From: a virus
IMG/VR virus record: IMGVR_UViG_3300006802_000176
Span: 1-43,522 of that record
Length of the DNA stretch: 43,522 bases
Strand: one strand, 5' to 3'
Shown: positions 28,601 to 35,897 of the stretch, piece by piece
Layout: the number at the start of each line of letters is the position of its first letter
How positions within the stretch are numbered: the stretch's first letter is position 1
Program-made: the position numbers and the translations under genes
The notes under the pieces: model-generated
What the model saw: the letters and a program-made list of their open reading frames with translations, nothing else
Databases searched by the model: none
What the model was told of the DNA's origin: nothing

Positions 28601-29958
28601 TCGAGATTGCGCTGCAGGTTCGAGAGGTATTGCTTGTTCCCGCCCGCCGCGATGTCGCGCTGCAGCGCCGACGCTTCCCCCTGCAGCTGTGCCAGCTTGC
28701 CGGTCAGGTCGGATATGTTCGTGTTCCGCAGCGCGTTGGCCAGGCCGTCCACCAGCCGCAGCACCGGCGCGGACCGGGCGATGCGGTTCATGAAGTCGTC
28801 CCAGGCATTGCCCAGGTCGCGGAACGACTGTTCGGTCGGGGACAGGGCTTCCTTGTTCAGCCCCTTCACCCGGTCTTCCAAGGCCTTGAAGACGACTTCC
28901 AGCGCCCCGGCCTTGTCGCCGTGTTCCGCCATGATCCGCACATTCGCGGCCTGCGACGGCGACAGCAGGTTGAACGCATCGTCCAGCTTCTCGATCGCGT
29001 CCGCCGTGCCCTTCGCGGCATCGGCCAGGCGCGTCATCATCTCGGGGACGCCGGTGCCCAGCGCAGCCGCAGCATCGGGGGCCAGCGCCGTGATGCGGTT
29101 GATGGTCTGGCCCGACAGCGCCGGGTTCCGGGCCAGCGCCGCAACGCCCGCCGTCGCGTCGCCCGCCGCCACGCCCTGCCGCTTCAGTTCGGCCACGTAG
29201 CCCTGAAGCTGGCGGCTGGACAGTTCCGCCGAACGCCCGACGCCCGCGATGGCGACGGTCAGGGTCCGCTGCTGGGCTTCGAACTCGGATGCGCGGGAGA
29301 CGACCGAGTAGATCGCGGCGCCCAGGCCCGCGACTGCCGCAGCGCCGGCGATGATGCCCGCGTGCTGGGCCACGAACGAACCGACGCCGCGCGCCAGTTG
29401 GCCGAACGACACGCCGCCCTGGGCCGCCACCTGCGTGATCTGGCCACCCTGCTGGATGAACGTGGTCATGATCGGCGCGCCGCTGGCGAGCTGCTGGAAC
29501 ACGTCGATCGACTGGATGCCGAGCTGCCGGACCGCCATGGAGGCGCTGCCGGTGGCGCGGGTCAGGGTGTTGGTGGTGGTGGTCTGGCCGGCGAGCGCGT
29601 CGTTCAGCTTCTGCCCGGCCACGACAGCAGCCTGCGCGCGCTGATCGTGTAGCGCGATGGTGCGGGTCAGCAGTTCCTGGGCCCGCTGCTCGGTGATTAG
29701 CCCCCGCTCCAGCTCGCGGGTGATCTGCCTGATGCTCTCGGCGCGGCTGGCTTCGATCTTCGCCAGCCTGGTGCTGGCGGCCGAGACCCCGTCGAGCCGC
29801 GCTTCCCACCGGCTGAAGGTCTGCGTCGAGCGCGTGACCGTTTGTTCCGTCGACACGAGTTCGGTGCCGAGGCGGCGCACCTGATCGGCCGCAGCTTTCG
29901 CTACGGCTTCAGCATTCGTCTGAAACTGGATCTGGAGTGATTCCAGCGTTGCCGGCAT
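25630..29958 (-). CDS. Tape measure protein
   Basis: 1442 residues, the longest gene. Residues ~143-330 match the prophage tail-length tape measure pattern (RQLGIQSIDVFQQLASG, then MTTFIQQGGQITQVAAQGG). A membrane segment follows at ~198-220, then long helical and coiled-coil stretches, a glycine-rich hydrophobic section (~930-1010, PGVGTLIGGILGGLLGG) and more coiled coil to the end. It sets tail length and threads through the tail tube; a tail of roughly 0.2 micrometre is expected from its size. I use the ATG at 29958, which overlaps the previous stop by one base; the TTG just before it is not needed. Confidence 0.93.
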   Translation of the reverse strand: MPATLESLQIQFQTNAEAVAKAAADQVRRLGTELVSTEQTVTRSTQTFSRWEARLDGVSAASTRLAKIEASRAESIRQITRELERGLITEQRAQELLTRTIALHDQRAQAAVVAGQKLNDALAGQTTTTNTLTRATGSASMAVRQLGIQSIDVFQQLASGAPIMTTFIQQGGQITQVAAQGGVSFGQLARGVGSFVAQHAGIIAGAAAVAGLGAAIYSVVSRASEFEAQQRTLTVAIAGVGRSAELSSRQLQGYVAELKRQGVAAGDATAGVAALARNPALSGQTINRITALAPDAAAALGTGVPEMMTRLADAAKGTADAIEKLDDAFNLLSPSQAANVRIMAEHGDKAGALEVVFKALEDRVKGLNKEALSPTEQSFRDLGNAWDDFMNRIARSAPVLRLVDGLANALRNTNISDLTGKLAQLQGEASALQRDIAAGGNKQYLSNLQRNLDATNAQIGATQSQIDTMAGLKVAPGTSDSATGTLRITNGREAYGPDASGFYAAKETDRAAFSRVGGTTEGQVAKLTQEMKRYQDELARIGPRTEENAARFDLLKNAVAATGKAIAETTKKGEEHRDGLQKYGDTLAAQIKTQEQLAEAYRAGPEAVVRLTSAQKAQEKAISEGLVPGTKKYIEFVKEATEQNIRLSTATGNSGLAKQAAEVDRATESQLAIAAAYDGTQASITKATNEQRAYTDALKANLIPGTREFTDAVSSMAAAYQRSSDAAAGFEQAQRSVQAVMDSLSNVADRLGQGLVDAFVSGQGAAVNFGNIARAAAASLLSDFAKLAFLNPAKNALFGTNLGTLGGAFSAFGGGGGAGTSDSPSGSLNIINQGGNLLSGVGLLDTLGLTNIKGWIGSQLGLNGSGGLFSGIGSGINSILSTPLWSTGLGGVPLEGAYSAAQVAASGTTTTLGGLIGGVGAGFGLGSLAGGFLQNSLGKVGPAPQIGAGVGAMAGAAIGSIIPGVGTLIGGILGGLLGGGGGGLIGPKAPSAYSSTGISLSGGQLSLGGTVSQLVDTAQEVANATQQVQQLNALLAQNGIQLSSIGALSQIGQNTPGETPDPTKFADIASAFGQFRFTSEDTAKQLALADKSFASITELAQALQTVADKSAQVTDMLTNVIPALTKVADRRGSVAQQMDAIAAPYNQAFGQIQALMQAGQTPDVMNQLMAGAQSIIASLDTAYGQAWDSIRKQLDQSDQAMQVRIAQAQATASGDRGQIRDAALMAFDFQASQQRQAYSDQLIGLFGDAYAATADYARRLTAQDQATAAERLNVAKQYADEVVAVDQSAAQAAAAAREQATSTALNTVQSLSDYSRSLTYSDASPLSPMAQYDQAKREFQAVAGAARAGDFSSISKLSGYADTFLRTSRTVNGSGFAYATDYTAVQDTIRGVASQSVESIIASALQAQVTAAAAMTDLLTKMVERLDALLAETRQNALRPAA

Positions 29959-30572
29959 CAATACCCCGAAGATAAGGCCAGCGCGCGGTACAGCATTTCT
30001 TGGCCCGGGAAGGCCCCTTTACTGTCGCGCCGATAGGGAACGTCATACCCGGACACGCTGAACGAGGGCGGCAGATGGACGTAGGTCTTCTGCGCATCGA
30101 CGGTCGGGAATGACCGCCGCACCCGCTGGCGCACCTGCATGATGATGTTGGTCCTGATGTCGACCCGGTTGCCGTACGGGACCGGATCCACAAGCATCAC
30201 ATCAGCCGACCGTGGGATCGCCTTGAAGGCGCGGGGCCAGCGCATGCCGTTGACCGACACCAGAACCGACCGCCGGTAATCGCCGGTGTCGACTGGTGCG
30301 AGCCGATGCCACTCCTCCCACGCGTACTGCACCGCCATCGCCAGCAGGTTGAAGCGATAGACGATCACTCCGTTCGGCCGAACCGAGTCCTCTGCCGCCT
30401 CGGCCCGACCATCCACGAACGTATCGTAGCTGTCCGGTGCCTCGCCGCTCCGGATCGCCTCGTCGCGCAAGCGTCTGGCCGCCTGCGCCAGGTGCCGAGA
30501 TAGGGCCTCGGGCGACAAGGTCCGGTCCGCGAACAGCGCGATCGTGCGGGCGACCGTCTGGCCGTTGCTCAC
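29958..30572 (-). CDS. Putative tail protein with HK97 gp10-like motif, 204 aa
   Basis: 204 residues. The middle holds YAWEEWHRLAPVDTGDYRRS, the APVDTG signature of tail-completion proteins of the HK97 gp10 / minor tail Z type. The N-terminal 80 residues are helical (SPEALSRHLAQAARRLRDEA); the end is mixed. These proteins normally sit in the head-tail joining block, but here the gene lies between the tail chaperones and the tape measure. It may have moved, or it may be a different tail protein that shares the motif. It overlaps both neighbours by 1 and 4 bases. Confidence 0.55.
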   Translation of the reverse strand: MSNGQTVARTIALFADRTLSPEALSRHLAQAARRLRDEAIRSGEAPDSYDTFVDGRAEAAEDSVRPNGVIVYRFNLLAMAVQYAWEEWHRLAPVDTGDYRRSVLVSVNGMRWPRAFKAIPRSADVMLVDPVPYGNRVDIRTNIIMQVRQRVRRSFPTVDAQKTYVHLPPSFSVSGYDVPYRRDSKGAFPGQEMLYRALALSSGY

Positions 30573-31425
30573 TGGCGCGGCCTGTTCTTCTCAAGCCACC
30601 ACGGCAGATAGATGTCTTCCATCTTGCGGATGCAGACCTCCATCAGATCGCGGTCTTCAGGGGATTGGCCGGTGCGGTCGCAGTAGTCTTGCAGCACCGT
30701 CCAGGGGATCGGGCCGGGGACCGACATGATCAGGCTGCCACCCATCGGCGCGGCCATGCCCTGGGTTCGGTGCGGCCTGTCGGTATCGAGGCGCCAGAAC
30801 GCCTCCCAGATACACTCCCATCGGTCCGGCGGCGGTGTCTCGGCCACGATGGCTCGCAGGTCGGCAAGATCAGCGCCCAGGTTGTCGGCCGCCGCCGGTT
30901 CCGCCGCTACGATGGCTTCAAGGTCGGACAGCTTCGCCGCTGCCGATGCGCCACCGTCGAGATGCCACCGCAGCCGGTGCGTCAGTTTCCCACCGCGGCC
31001 TGGGTTTCCTGCTCGCGGACCTGGGCGACCGAACGGACCGCATCCAGGGCCAGCCGCATCGCGAACTCGCCCTCGATCGGGTTCAGCATCAGCGCCGTGA
31101 ACTCGTCCAGCGTGACGGCGCGCCCGTCCTCGTGCGACAGGCCCCGGATGCCCAGTAGGCAATGGGCGATGATCGCCTTGGCGTGGCACAGATCATCGGC
31201 CGAGGGCGGCAGGGTGTCGGGCGTGATGATCCGCTTGCCGGGGTCCATGCCGCGGTTCAGTTCGCGCGACGCTTCGGCCTTCAGCCGGGCCAGTTCGTCG
31301 CGGAACGCCGGGGTGAAGCCGCGGGTGTGCAGTTCGAACGAGTCGGTCTCGTTCGTGTGCACGGTGATCCAGGTGCCGCCCTTAATGCGGTCGGTATTCA
31401 GCATGATCGCGCTGAGCTTTGCCAT
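30569..31425 (-). CDS. Tail assembly chaperone GT-type fusion made by -1 frameshift
   Basis: Ribosomes that slip -1 on the heptamer at 30985-30991 continue into a frame that ends at 30569, giving a fusion of about 285 residues: 147 from the G-type part and 138 more. The downstream part has no start of its own and contains LRAIVAETPPPDRWECIWEA and YCDRTGQSPEDRDLMEV. Lambda gpGT bridges the tape measure and the tail tube during assembly, and the G:GT ratio set by slippage matters. The order chaperone, then tape measure is as in lambda. I infer that G alone and the fusion are both made. Confidence 0.85.
30982..31425 (-). CDS. Tail assembly chaperone, G-type
   Basis: 147 residues. A mixed alpha/beta protein (MAKLSAIMLNTDRIKGGTWI; ELHTRGFTPAFRDELARLKA) that stops TGA at 30982, three bases after the slippery site. 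AAGGAA is a clear ribosome site ahead of the ATG at 31425. Most ribosomes make this short form; a few shift -1 to make the GT fusion. It follows the tail tube and an 82-residue gene, with a rightward lipoprotein gene inserted between. Confidence 0.85.
   Translation of the reverse strand: MAKLSAIMLNTDRIKGGTWITVHTNETDSFELHTRGFTPAFRDELARLKAEASRELNRGMDPGKRIITPDTLPPSADDLCHAKAIIAHCLLGIRGLSHEDGRAVTLDEFTALMLNPIEGEFAMRLALDAVRSVAQVREQETQAAVGN
30985..30991 (-). promoter_or_regulatory. Programmed -1 frameshift slippery site GGGAAAC
   Basis: Read leftward the heptamer is G GGA AAC in the frame of the G-type gene, followed directly by its TGA stop. It fits the X XXY YYZ rule and differs only in the last base from lambda's GGGAAAG. 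The overlapping -1 frame stays open for 138 codons and ends in an ATGA junction with the next gene. Spacing and place, just before the tape measure, are as expected for G/GT. Confidence 0.88.
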
Positions 31426-31570
31426 GTCGGGATTCCTTTGTCGGGGGGTGTCGGGATGTCGGGATGGTGGCCGGCGGCGCTCCCGACGAACGCCACCGGC
31501 CGAGCCCGGCCGGGCTTCCTGTGATGCAGGTCATTGCGCGTGAAACCACGCGGTGGCACAGTTCCGGGTC
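31426..31570. promoter_or_regulatory. Intergenic region between chaperone and lipoprotein, palindromes
   Basis: Divergent region for the leftward chaperone gene and the rightward lipoprotein gene. It contains a 14-base perfect palindrome, AGCCCGGCCGGGCT (31503-31516), and a 6-bp hairpin with a 4-base loop, CGCGTG/CACGCG (31537-31552). No good -35/-10 pair is evident for the lipoprotein gene, though it must have its own promoter. Confidence 0.4.
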
Positions 31571-32122
31571 ATGAAACCCATCGTGTTGCTGCTGGCTGGC
31601 GCCGTCGCTGGGTGTGCGACAATCCAGCCTCAAGACTCACCGACGCACATGGCAGTATCCAGCGCCATGTTTCAGCGACAGGTCATCTTTGCGACGATCA
31701 CGGTGCCGGCTGGAGAGCCTTTTTGGCCGTCGAAAGTGGGTGGGGAGGACGCTTACTGTTCGTTGCGCCGCCTATATTCTGCGCCCGGCGAAACCCGCGG
31801 CATCTGCCTATTCGGCGACGGGCAGCGGTTTACTCGAGCCTACGTCGCCAACACCGCGAAGGGGACCGAGATCGATGTGTCGATCCCCTACACGACTATC
31901 GACATGGCGACGTTCAGAGCAGCCGAAGCGCAGATGCTGGCCCAACGCCAAGCCGAAGCCCCGCATATTGCTGCCGACCGCGCCGAATGCGCCTACGAAA
32001 TCACCGGCAACACCGAGGCTAACCGCGGCGGCTTTCTGTATTCCGGCGTGTCGTCAATGAACCTGATGAACCTCTGCATGCAGGCCAAGGCCGCACGCCG
32101 CGCCGCTTACTCGGGCGGCTGA
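31571..32122 (+). CDS. Moron lipoprotein, possible superinfection-exclusion factor
   Basis: 183 residues from the ATG at 31571 (a GTG at 31553 would add six residues). A short charged start, a hydrophobic core and a lipobox ending VAGC at Cys15 mark a signal peptidase II lipoprotein. The mature part holds several further cysteines (YCSLRRLY, RGICLFGDGQ, AECAYEITGN, NLCMQAKAARR) and is probably periplasmic. It is read against the tail operon that surrounds it and overlaps the end of the next leftward gene by 16 bases. Prophage lipoproteins in such positions often alter receptors or block superinfection; that is inferred from context. Confidence 0.75.
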   Translation: MKPIVLLLAGAVAGCATIQPQDSPTHMAVSSAMFQRQVIFATITVPAGEPFWPSKVGGEDAYCSLRRLYSAPGETRGICLFGDGQRFTRAYVANTAKGTEIDVSIPYTTIDMATFRAAEAQMLAQRQAEAPHIAADRAECAYEITGNTEANRGGFLYSGVSSMNLMNLCMQAKAARRAAYSGG

Positions 32123-32355
32123 ACCGCCTCCTGTATCCCGGTCAGAAGGTCGTTCTGCCGGGTGATAATCCGCGCCAGTTCCGCCCGCCCGGTCGGCTCC
32201 ATCGCGACCAGCTCGACAGCGATGCCCTGCTCGGCCATCTGCCGCACCACCTCGCACCACGCCGCACCGCAACGTGCCGAGGGCTGCTCGGCAAGCGTCG
32301 CGGCGATCACGCGGGCGATGCCGGCCGAGACCGACAGGGTTACGGGCTCGGTCAC
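32107..32355 (-). CDS. Unknown small protein between tail tube and chaperone, 82 aa
   Basis: 82 residues, starting with GTG at 32355 (GTGA overlap with the tail tube stop). Helical with three cysteines (ARCGAAWCEVVRQMAEQG; LARIITRQNDLLTGIQEAV). Its place after the tail tube and before the chaperones suggests a structural or assembly role in the tail. Its last 16 bases overlap the end of the oppositely read lipoprotein gene. No family recognised. Confidence 0.55.
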   Translation of the reverse strand: MTEPVTLSVSAGIARVIAATLAEQPSARCGAAWCEVVRQMAEQGIAVELVAMEPTGRAELARIITRQNDLLTGIQEAVQPPE

Positions 32356-33833
32356 GCTTCGACGTAGGCGAAACGCTGGAACCAGATCATGGCGTTGGTC
32401 ACCGTCTCGTCCTTCGAAGCCGTGAAGGACAGCGGCAGCATTACGTCCACGTTCCGGCCCGAGGCGTTCGGGTTCCCGTCTCCGGCGTAGATGATCCTGG
32501 GGACGTGGAACAGGATCGCCTGGTTCACCGCCGAGTTGTAGACGTAGCAGGCGAGCGATGTGGCCGTGCCGGCGAAATACTTGGTCAACAGGGTGTTGTC
32601 GCCGAAGTAGTCGTTCAGCGTTCCCGTCACCTCGACCGAGTGCCCGGTGATCCCCTGCGCGGCCTGCGCGTCGATGCTCTCGACCATGGTCGAGTTGTTG
32701 TTCAGGTTGATCGTCAGGCCGCGGACGAAGTTCGGCGACGTGATCGTGCTGCCGCCCTCGGTCACGCGCGCCACATGCACGCGGTTGACAAAGGCCGGGT
32801 AGGAGGCGATCGCCAGCGCGGAGTCGGGGATCGCGTCCTGGGCCGAGGTCGAATACGACCCGCCCATGCCCTGGAAGGTATAGTTCGCGATGATCGGCTG
32901 GTTCAGTTCGAAGCTGAACGATGCCTGCGACACCACCATGCCGGTCATGAGCCGATAGTTCGGCGTGCCCTGCCCGAGGAACCCGACCTCGATCGACTGC
33001 CCGGTCTGCGTGGTGCCGTTGTAGATGAAGTCGCCAGTCCAGACCTTGATGGTCTTGGACGTGCCGCTGTCCGTGGTCCAGCCGGTCGGGCGATGGTCCA
33101 GCGTCAGGGCGTTCGCAGCGATCGCCGTGATCCGGGCCGTGCCGTTCAGCGCCGCCGCGGCGAACTTGTCCGAGGTCGCGGTGCCGCCGATCTTAATCCA
33201 CTGACCAACCGACAGGCCGAGGGTCGTGAAGTCCAGCGCGGTCGAACCCAGGCCCGTCGCGGTCGCGGTGATGTCAGCCGACGCGCCCTGGAAGCCCACG
33301 ACCTTCATGCGCGCCGTGCCAGGCGGGACGGCTTCGTCGGTGATGCCCGAGCCGGTGAACGCCGGAACCGTGGCGCTGCCGGTCGTGCACTTGAACACGC
33401 CGTTGTTGCCGGTCACGCCGAAGCCGCTGAACAAGACCAGCTGCCCGGCCACGAACGCCGTCCCAGTCGTCACCGTCGCCACCGTGCCGGAGGTCGCGAT
33501 CCCGGTGATCACGCTGTCGGCGGTGCCGTCGTTGTAGCGTTCCGCCATCTTCGTGAACGTGTTGTAGAACGCGCTGCACAAGTCGACGTCGTTCGGGCTG
33601 TCGGGGAACGGGTAGATGAAGTCGTAGGCGATCGAACCGCCGGACTGGAGCCCGTTGCGCAGAACGTCCGACTGCATCCGGTCCGACCGCATCTCGTTCG
33701 ACGCGGTGAACGTCGGCACCAGGCTGGTGTTCTCGCTGTTCACCCGCCGGGTCCGCATACGCGGGGTGTTGGGCGTGGTTCCGACGGTCGTTTCCTTGAC
33801 GGAGACAACCTGGGTGCGGTTCGAGGATGCCAT
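32352..33833 (-). CDS. Major tail tube protein with inserted surface domain
   Basis: 493 residues, longer than most tube proteins (about 200-250). The N-terminal ~100 residues (VVSVKETTVGTTPNTPRMR; SLVPTFTASNEMRSDRMQS) and the C-terminal ~230 residues (TGMVVSQASFSFELNQPI; GLTINLNNNSTMVESID) look like the tube fold. The middle (~105-265, ITGIATSGTVATVTTGTAF and GQLVLFSGFGVTGNNGVFK, repeated as two similar beta units) looks like an inserted immunoglobulin-like or BACON-type surface domain. Many copies stack to form the tail tube. Upstream lie the tail terminator and connector genes. Confidence 0.85.
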   Translation of the reverse strand: MASSNRTQVVSVKETTVGTTPNTPRMRTRRVNSENTSLVPTFTASNEMRSDRMQSDVLRNGLQSGGSIAYDFIYPFPDSPNDVDLCSAFYNTFTKMAERYNDGTADSVITGIATSGTVATVTTGTAFVAGQLVLFSGFGVTGNNGVFKCTTGSATVPAFTGSGITDEAVPPGTARMKVVGFQGASADITATATGLGSTALDFTTLGLSVGQWIKIGGTATSDKFAAAALNGTARITAIAANALTLDHRPTGWTTDSGTSKTIKVWTGDFIYNGTTQTGQSIEVGFLGQGTPNYRLMTGMVVSQASFSFELNQPIIANYTFQGMGGSYSTSAQDAIPDSALAIASYPAFVNRVHVARVTEGGSTITSPNFVRGLTINLNNNSTMVESIDAQAAQGITGHSVEVTGTLNDYFGDNTLLTKYFAGTATSLACYVYNSAVNQAILFHVPRIIYAGDGNPNASGRNVDVMLPLSFTASKDETVTNAMIWFQRFAYVEA

Positions 33834-33909
33834 TATAGGGGCTCCATCTCAGGGAAAGGGCGTCTCACGACGGCCGGCGCGCTTGCCCAGGGCGCGAATG
33901 GGCGGGAAG

Positions 33910-34113
33910 TCAGGAAGCCGGCGGATCAGCCGGGCGCGACGCCTTCAGCTTCATCGTCGGGCGTTCCACAGGCTGCGACGGGTCGGTCAGGAACCCACCC
34001 AAGGCCCAGGTCTCGGCCGATATCGGGCCGTCGATCTCGTAGGCCATGACGCGGTCGCCGATGCCGAACCGGCGGCTCGCGGTCTTGAACGGGCGGGCGA
34101 CGATGTATTCCAT
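33910..34113 (-). CDS. Small tail/head-tail region protein, 67 aa
   Basis: 67 residues (begins MEYIVARPFKTASRRFGIGD; then GDRVMAYEIDGPISAETW), with a basic and proline-rich end. It looks like a small beta-barrel with a flexible tail. It sits two bases after its upstream neighbour and 76 bases before the tube gene. Similar tiny proteins accompany tail tube genes in other phages; the role is not known. Confidence 0.6.
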   Translation of the reverse strand: MEYIVARPFKTASRRFGIGDRVMAYEIDGPISAETWALGGFLTDPSQPVERPTMKLKASRPADPPAS

Positions 34114-34115
34114 GG

Positions 34116-34667
34116 TCAGGCGTCCCTTACGCTCAGGGTAATGGTGCGGTCCGCGGCCTGCGTGACCGGCGTGCCGGAGGTGCCCGACCTGATCTTCAGG
34201 TAGGGTATCCCGCCCCAGTTGTCGGGGTTGGCGATCTGCAACATCTTCGAAGCCGCCGCGGCCAGTTCGACCTCGTCGCCGGCTTCGTCGGTGATGTCGA
34301 AGTAGTCGGCGCCGTTGTAGCTGCCGAGGAAGGTGATGGACGCCGTCGTCCAGCCGGACGGGATCAGGATGCGCAGCACCGGCCGGCGATCCAGCGGAAT
34401 GGCAGCCGACAGCGAGGAACCGCTGGCGATGATTGCCGTCAGGTCGAAGTAGTTCAAGGCGATCTGTCCTCCAAGCACCAGGCTGTCGAACGGCTTTGCG
34501 CCCTCGATCTCCTCCGGCTGCACCAGCGTGCCCGCGTAGCCCAGGACCGGCTCGCCCGCGTCGTCCACCAGTTCGAAGCCGTCCGGGTCGACCAGCGCAT
34601 CGGTCGCGATGAAGTGGCGGTTGGAGCTGTCGAACTCGCCCGCCACACGCCAGGGGAAGTCAGGCAT
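34116..34667 (-). CDS. Structural protein of the head-tail/tail region, 183 aa
   Basis: 183 residues. Beta-rich throughout, with a jelly-roll-like second half (VLRILIPSGWTTASITFLGS; GGIPYLKIRSGTSGTPVT) like those in carbohydrate-binding or tail-decorating proteins. The start at 34667 overlaps the previous stop by one base; the extra upstream residues to 34685 lie inside that gene. It could be a tail tube decoration or a joining protein. The family is not clear. Confidence 0.55.
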   Translation of the reverse strand: MPDFPWRVAGEFDSSNRHFIATDALVDPDGFELVDDAGEPVLGYAGTLVQPEEIEGAKPFDSLVLGGQIALNYFDLTAIIASGSSLSAAIPLDRRPVLRILIPSGWTTASITFLGSYNGADYFDITDEAGDEVELAAAASKMLQIANPDNWGGIPYLKIRSGTSGTPVTQAADRTITLSVRDA

Positions 34668-35089
34668 CAGGTGTCCATCAGCCATTCGATCGACAGCGGC
34701 ACGCAGAAGAACGTCCCGCGCTCCGTGTCCTGCGACGCGCCCAGGCCGTCTGATTGGTCTCGGAATTCGATCGCCGGCGAGAGCGTCAGGCCGCGGAACA
34801 GCCGCTTCAGTTCACCCTGCAGCTCATAGGCGGACAGGACCCCGGTGTTGAGCGGCACGAACACCAGAAGGTGCAAGAGGCCTTCTTCACGCCAGAGGTT
34901 CCCGGCCCGAGGCTCGTCACCGATCGAGGCTTGGTAGAAGCTGTTTCCGGACAGGCGGACCTTCAGCCAAGGACGTGTCGCGCTGGCATCCGGTGGAATG
35001 CTGCCCTCGTTGTCGTACTCGACCAGCGTGAGGGACCAGTTGGCGTCCAGGTAGTCCTTGATTGCGATCCAGACAGTTGCGAGCGACAT
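34667..35089 (-). CDS. Tail terminator-like protein (lambda U / DUF4128 type)
   Basis: 140 residues, typical length. It begins with a helix (SLATVWIAIKDYLDANWSL), continues with strands in WLKVRLSGNSFYQASIGD and LLHLLVFVPLNTGVLSAYE, and ends with LSIEWLMDT. That alpha/beta order fits the tail terminator family, whose ring stops tube growth and joins the tail to the head. Its place between the Z-type joining gene and the tube gene is as in lambda. The start overlaps the previous stop by one base. Confidence 0.75.
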   Translation of the reverse strand: MSLATVWIAIKDYLDANWSLTLVEYDNEGSIPPDASATRPWLKVRLSGNSFYQASIGDEPRAGNLWREEGLLHLLVFVPLNTGVLSAYELQGELKRLFRGLTLSPAIEFRDQSDGLGASQDTERGTFFCVPLSIEWLMDT

Positions 35090-35628
35090 CAGGACCCTAC
35101 CGCCAGCAAGGACCAGGCGGTGCCAGCGGGATCCGCGCCGACCGACTTCACGGTCAGCACGTCGCTGCCAGAAACCACACGCCCGCCTATGACGGGTCGG
35201 GCCGACAAGCTGTCCGCAAGGACCGTCACCCGTGCCAGGCGCTGCCGCTGCGGCTCGGCAACCATCTCGGTCTGCTCAAGCCACTCCACCCACCCCAGGC
35301 AGGCTTCATCGGCTGCACGGACGATCTGCACCGGCGCACCGGAGGCCATCGCCGCGGTCAGCGACGGCGTGATAGGGGCCGCCGTGATGGACCCGCCAGC
35401 GGCAGCGGTGGCCGCGGTGAACTGGTAGGCACCGCCGGCGAAGGTGTCGCCCGCCTGCACCCCCGACAGGCCGCTGCTGAGCGTGCCCAGCGTCAGCGAG
35501 GTAGCGCCCAGCGCCGCGCCGCCCGAGACCTTCGCGGTGAAGGTCTCGACGGTGCGGTAGGCGAGGGCGGTGGCCTGCGGCGTGAACACAGCCTGAAGCC
35601 GCGCCGCGAGGCCTGGGAAGGCTGTCAC
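35089..35628 (-). CDS. Head-tail joining protein, 179 aa
   Basis: 179 residues, starting with GTG at 35628 (GTGA overlap). An N-terminal helix (GLAARLQAVFTPQATALAYR) is followed by an inserted beta domain (~32-100, VSGGAALGATSLTLGTLSSG) and a C-terminal strand region that includes LTVKSVGADPAGTAWSLLAV. The ends fit small head-tail adaptor proteins (FII type), with the middle as an extra domain. Upstream and downstream genes are also joining proteins. Confidence 0.6.
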   Translation of the reverse strand: MTAFPGLAARLQAVFTPQATALAYRTVETFTAKVSGGAALGATSLTLGTLSSGLSGVQAGDTFAGGAYQFTAATAAAGGSITAAPITPSLTAAMASGAPVQIVRAADEACLGWVEWLEQTEMVAEPQRQRLARVTVLADSLSARPVIGGRVVSGSDVLTVKSVGADPAGTAWSLLAVGS

Positions 35629-35897
35629 CTGGCCGTCCGGCGCGGGGCCGATGCCGCGACAGGCCGCTCCGGCACAGGCTGGTCGGCCGGCACCAGCCGG
35701 TCAGCCAGGCCCTTGCCGACATCGCCGGCCAGGACCTCGACAACCTCCCCGACCTTGAACTCGACCGGTTCGGCGACGGTGAACCCATCGGCGGCCGGCA
35801 TGAGCCGGTGCCGACGCGCGGCCGCCTGCTCGGCAGTCAGGCCCAGGACGATCCCGGGCCCGAACTGCACCGCGGCCTCTATGACCCGATACCGCAT
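35625..35897 (-). CDS. Small head-tail connector region protein, 90 aa
   Basis: 90 residues (begins MRYRVIEAAVQFGPGIVLGL; then VAEPVEFKVGEVVEVLAGDV), with a basic, proline-rich C terminus. It sits directly after the capsid gene, overlapping its stop by one base, in the place of lambda FI or a capsid-proximal connector protein. The sequence itself gives no clear family. Confidence 0.6.
   Translation of the reverse strand: MRYRVIEAAVQFGPGIVLGLTAEQAAARRHRLMPAADGFTVAEPVEFKVGEVVEVLAGDVGKGLADRLVPADQPVPERPVAASAPRRTAR

Noticed and set aside
27700-29652. 650-codon plus-strand frame opposite the tape measure gene
   Set aside because: Arginine-, glycine- and histidine-rich low-quality translation; the opposite strand encodes a recognisable tape measure protein.
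31347-31360. TGCACGGTGA resembling the moron operator, inside the chaperone gene
   Set aside because: Only a partial match to the 11-base site and inside a coding region; likely chance.
31503-31516. 14-base palindrome AGCCCGGCCGGGCT as a terminator
   Set aside because: No T run follows on either strand, so it is listed only as a palindrome.
32274-34049. 591-codon plus-strand frame opposite the tail tube gene
   Set aside because: Same reason: shadow frame with arginine-rich translation.
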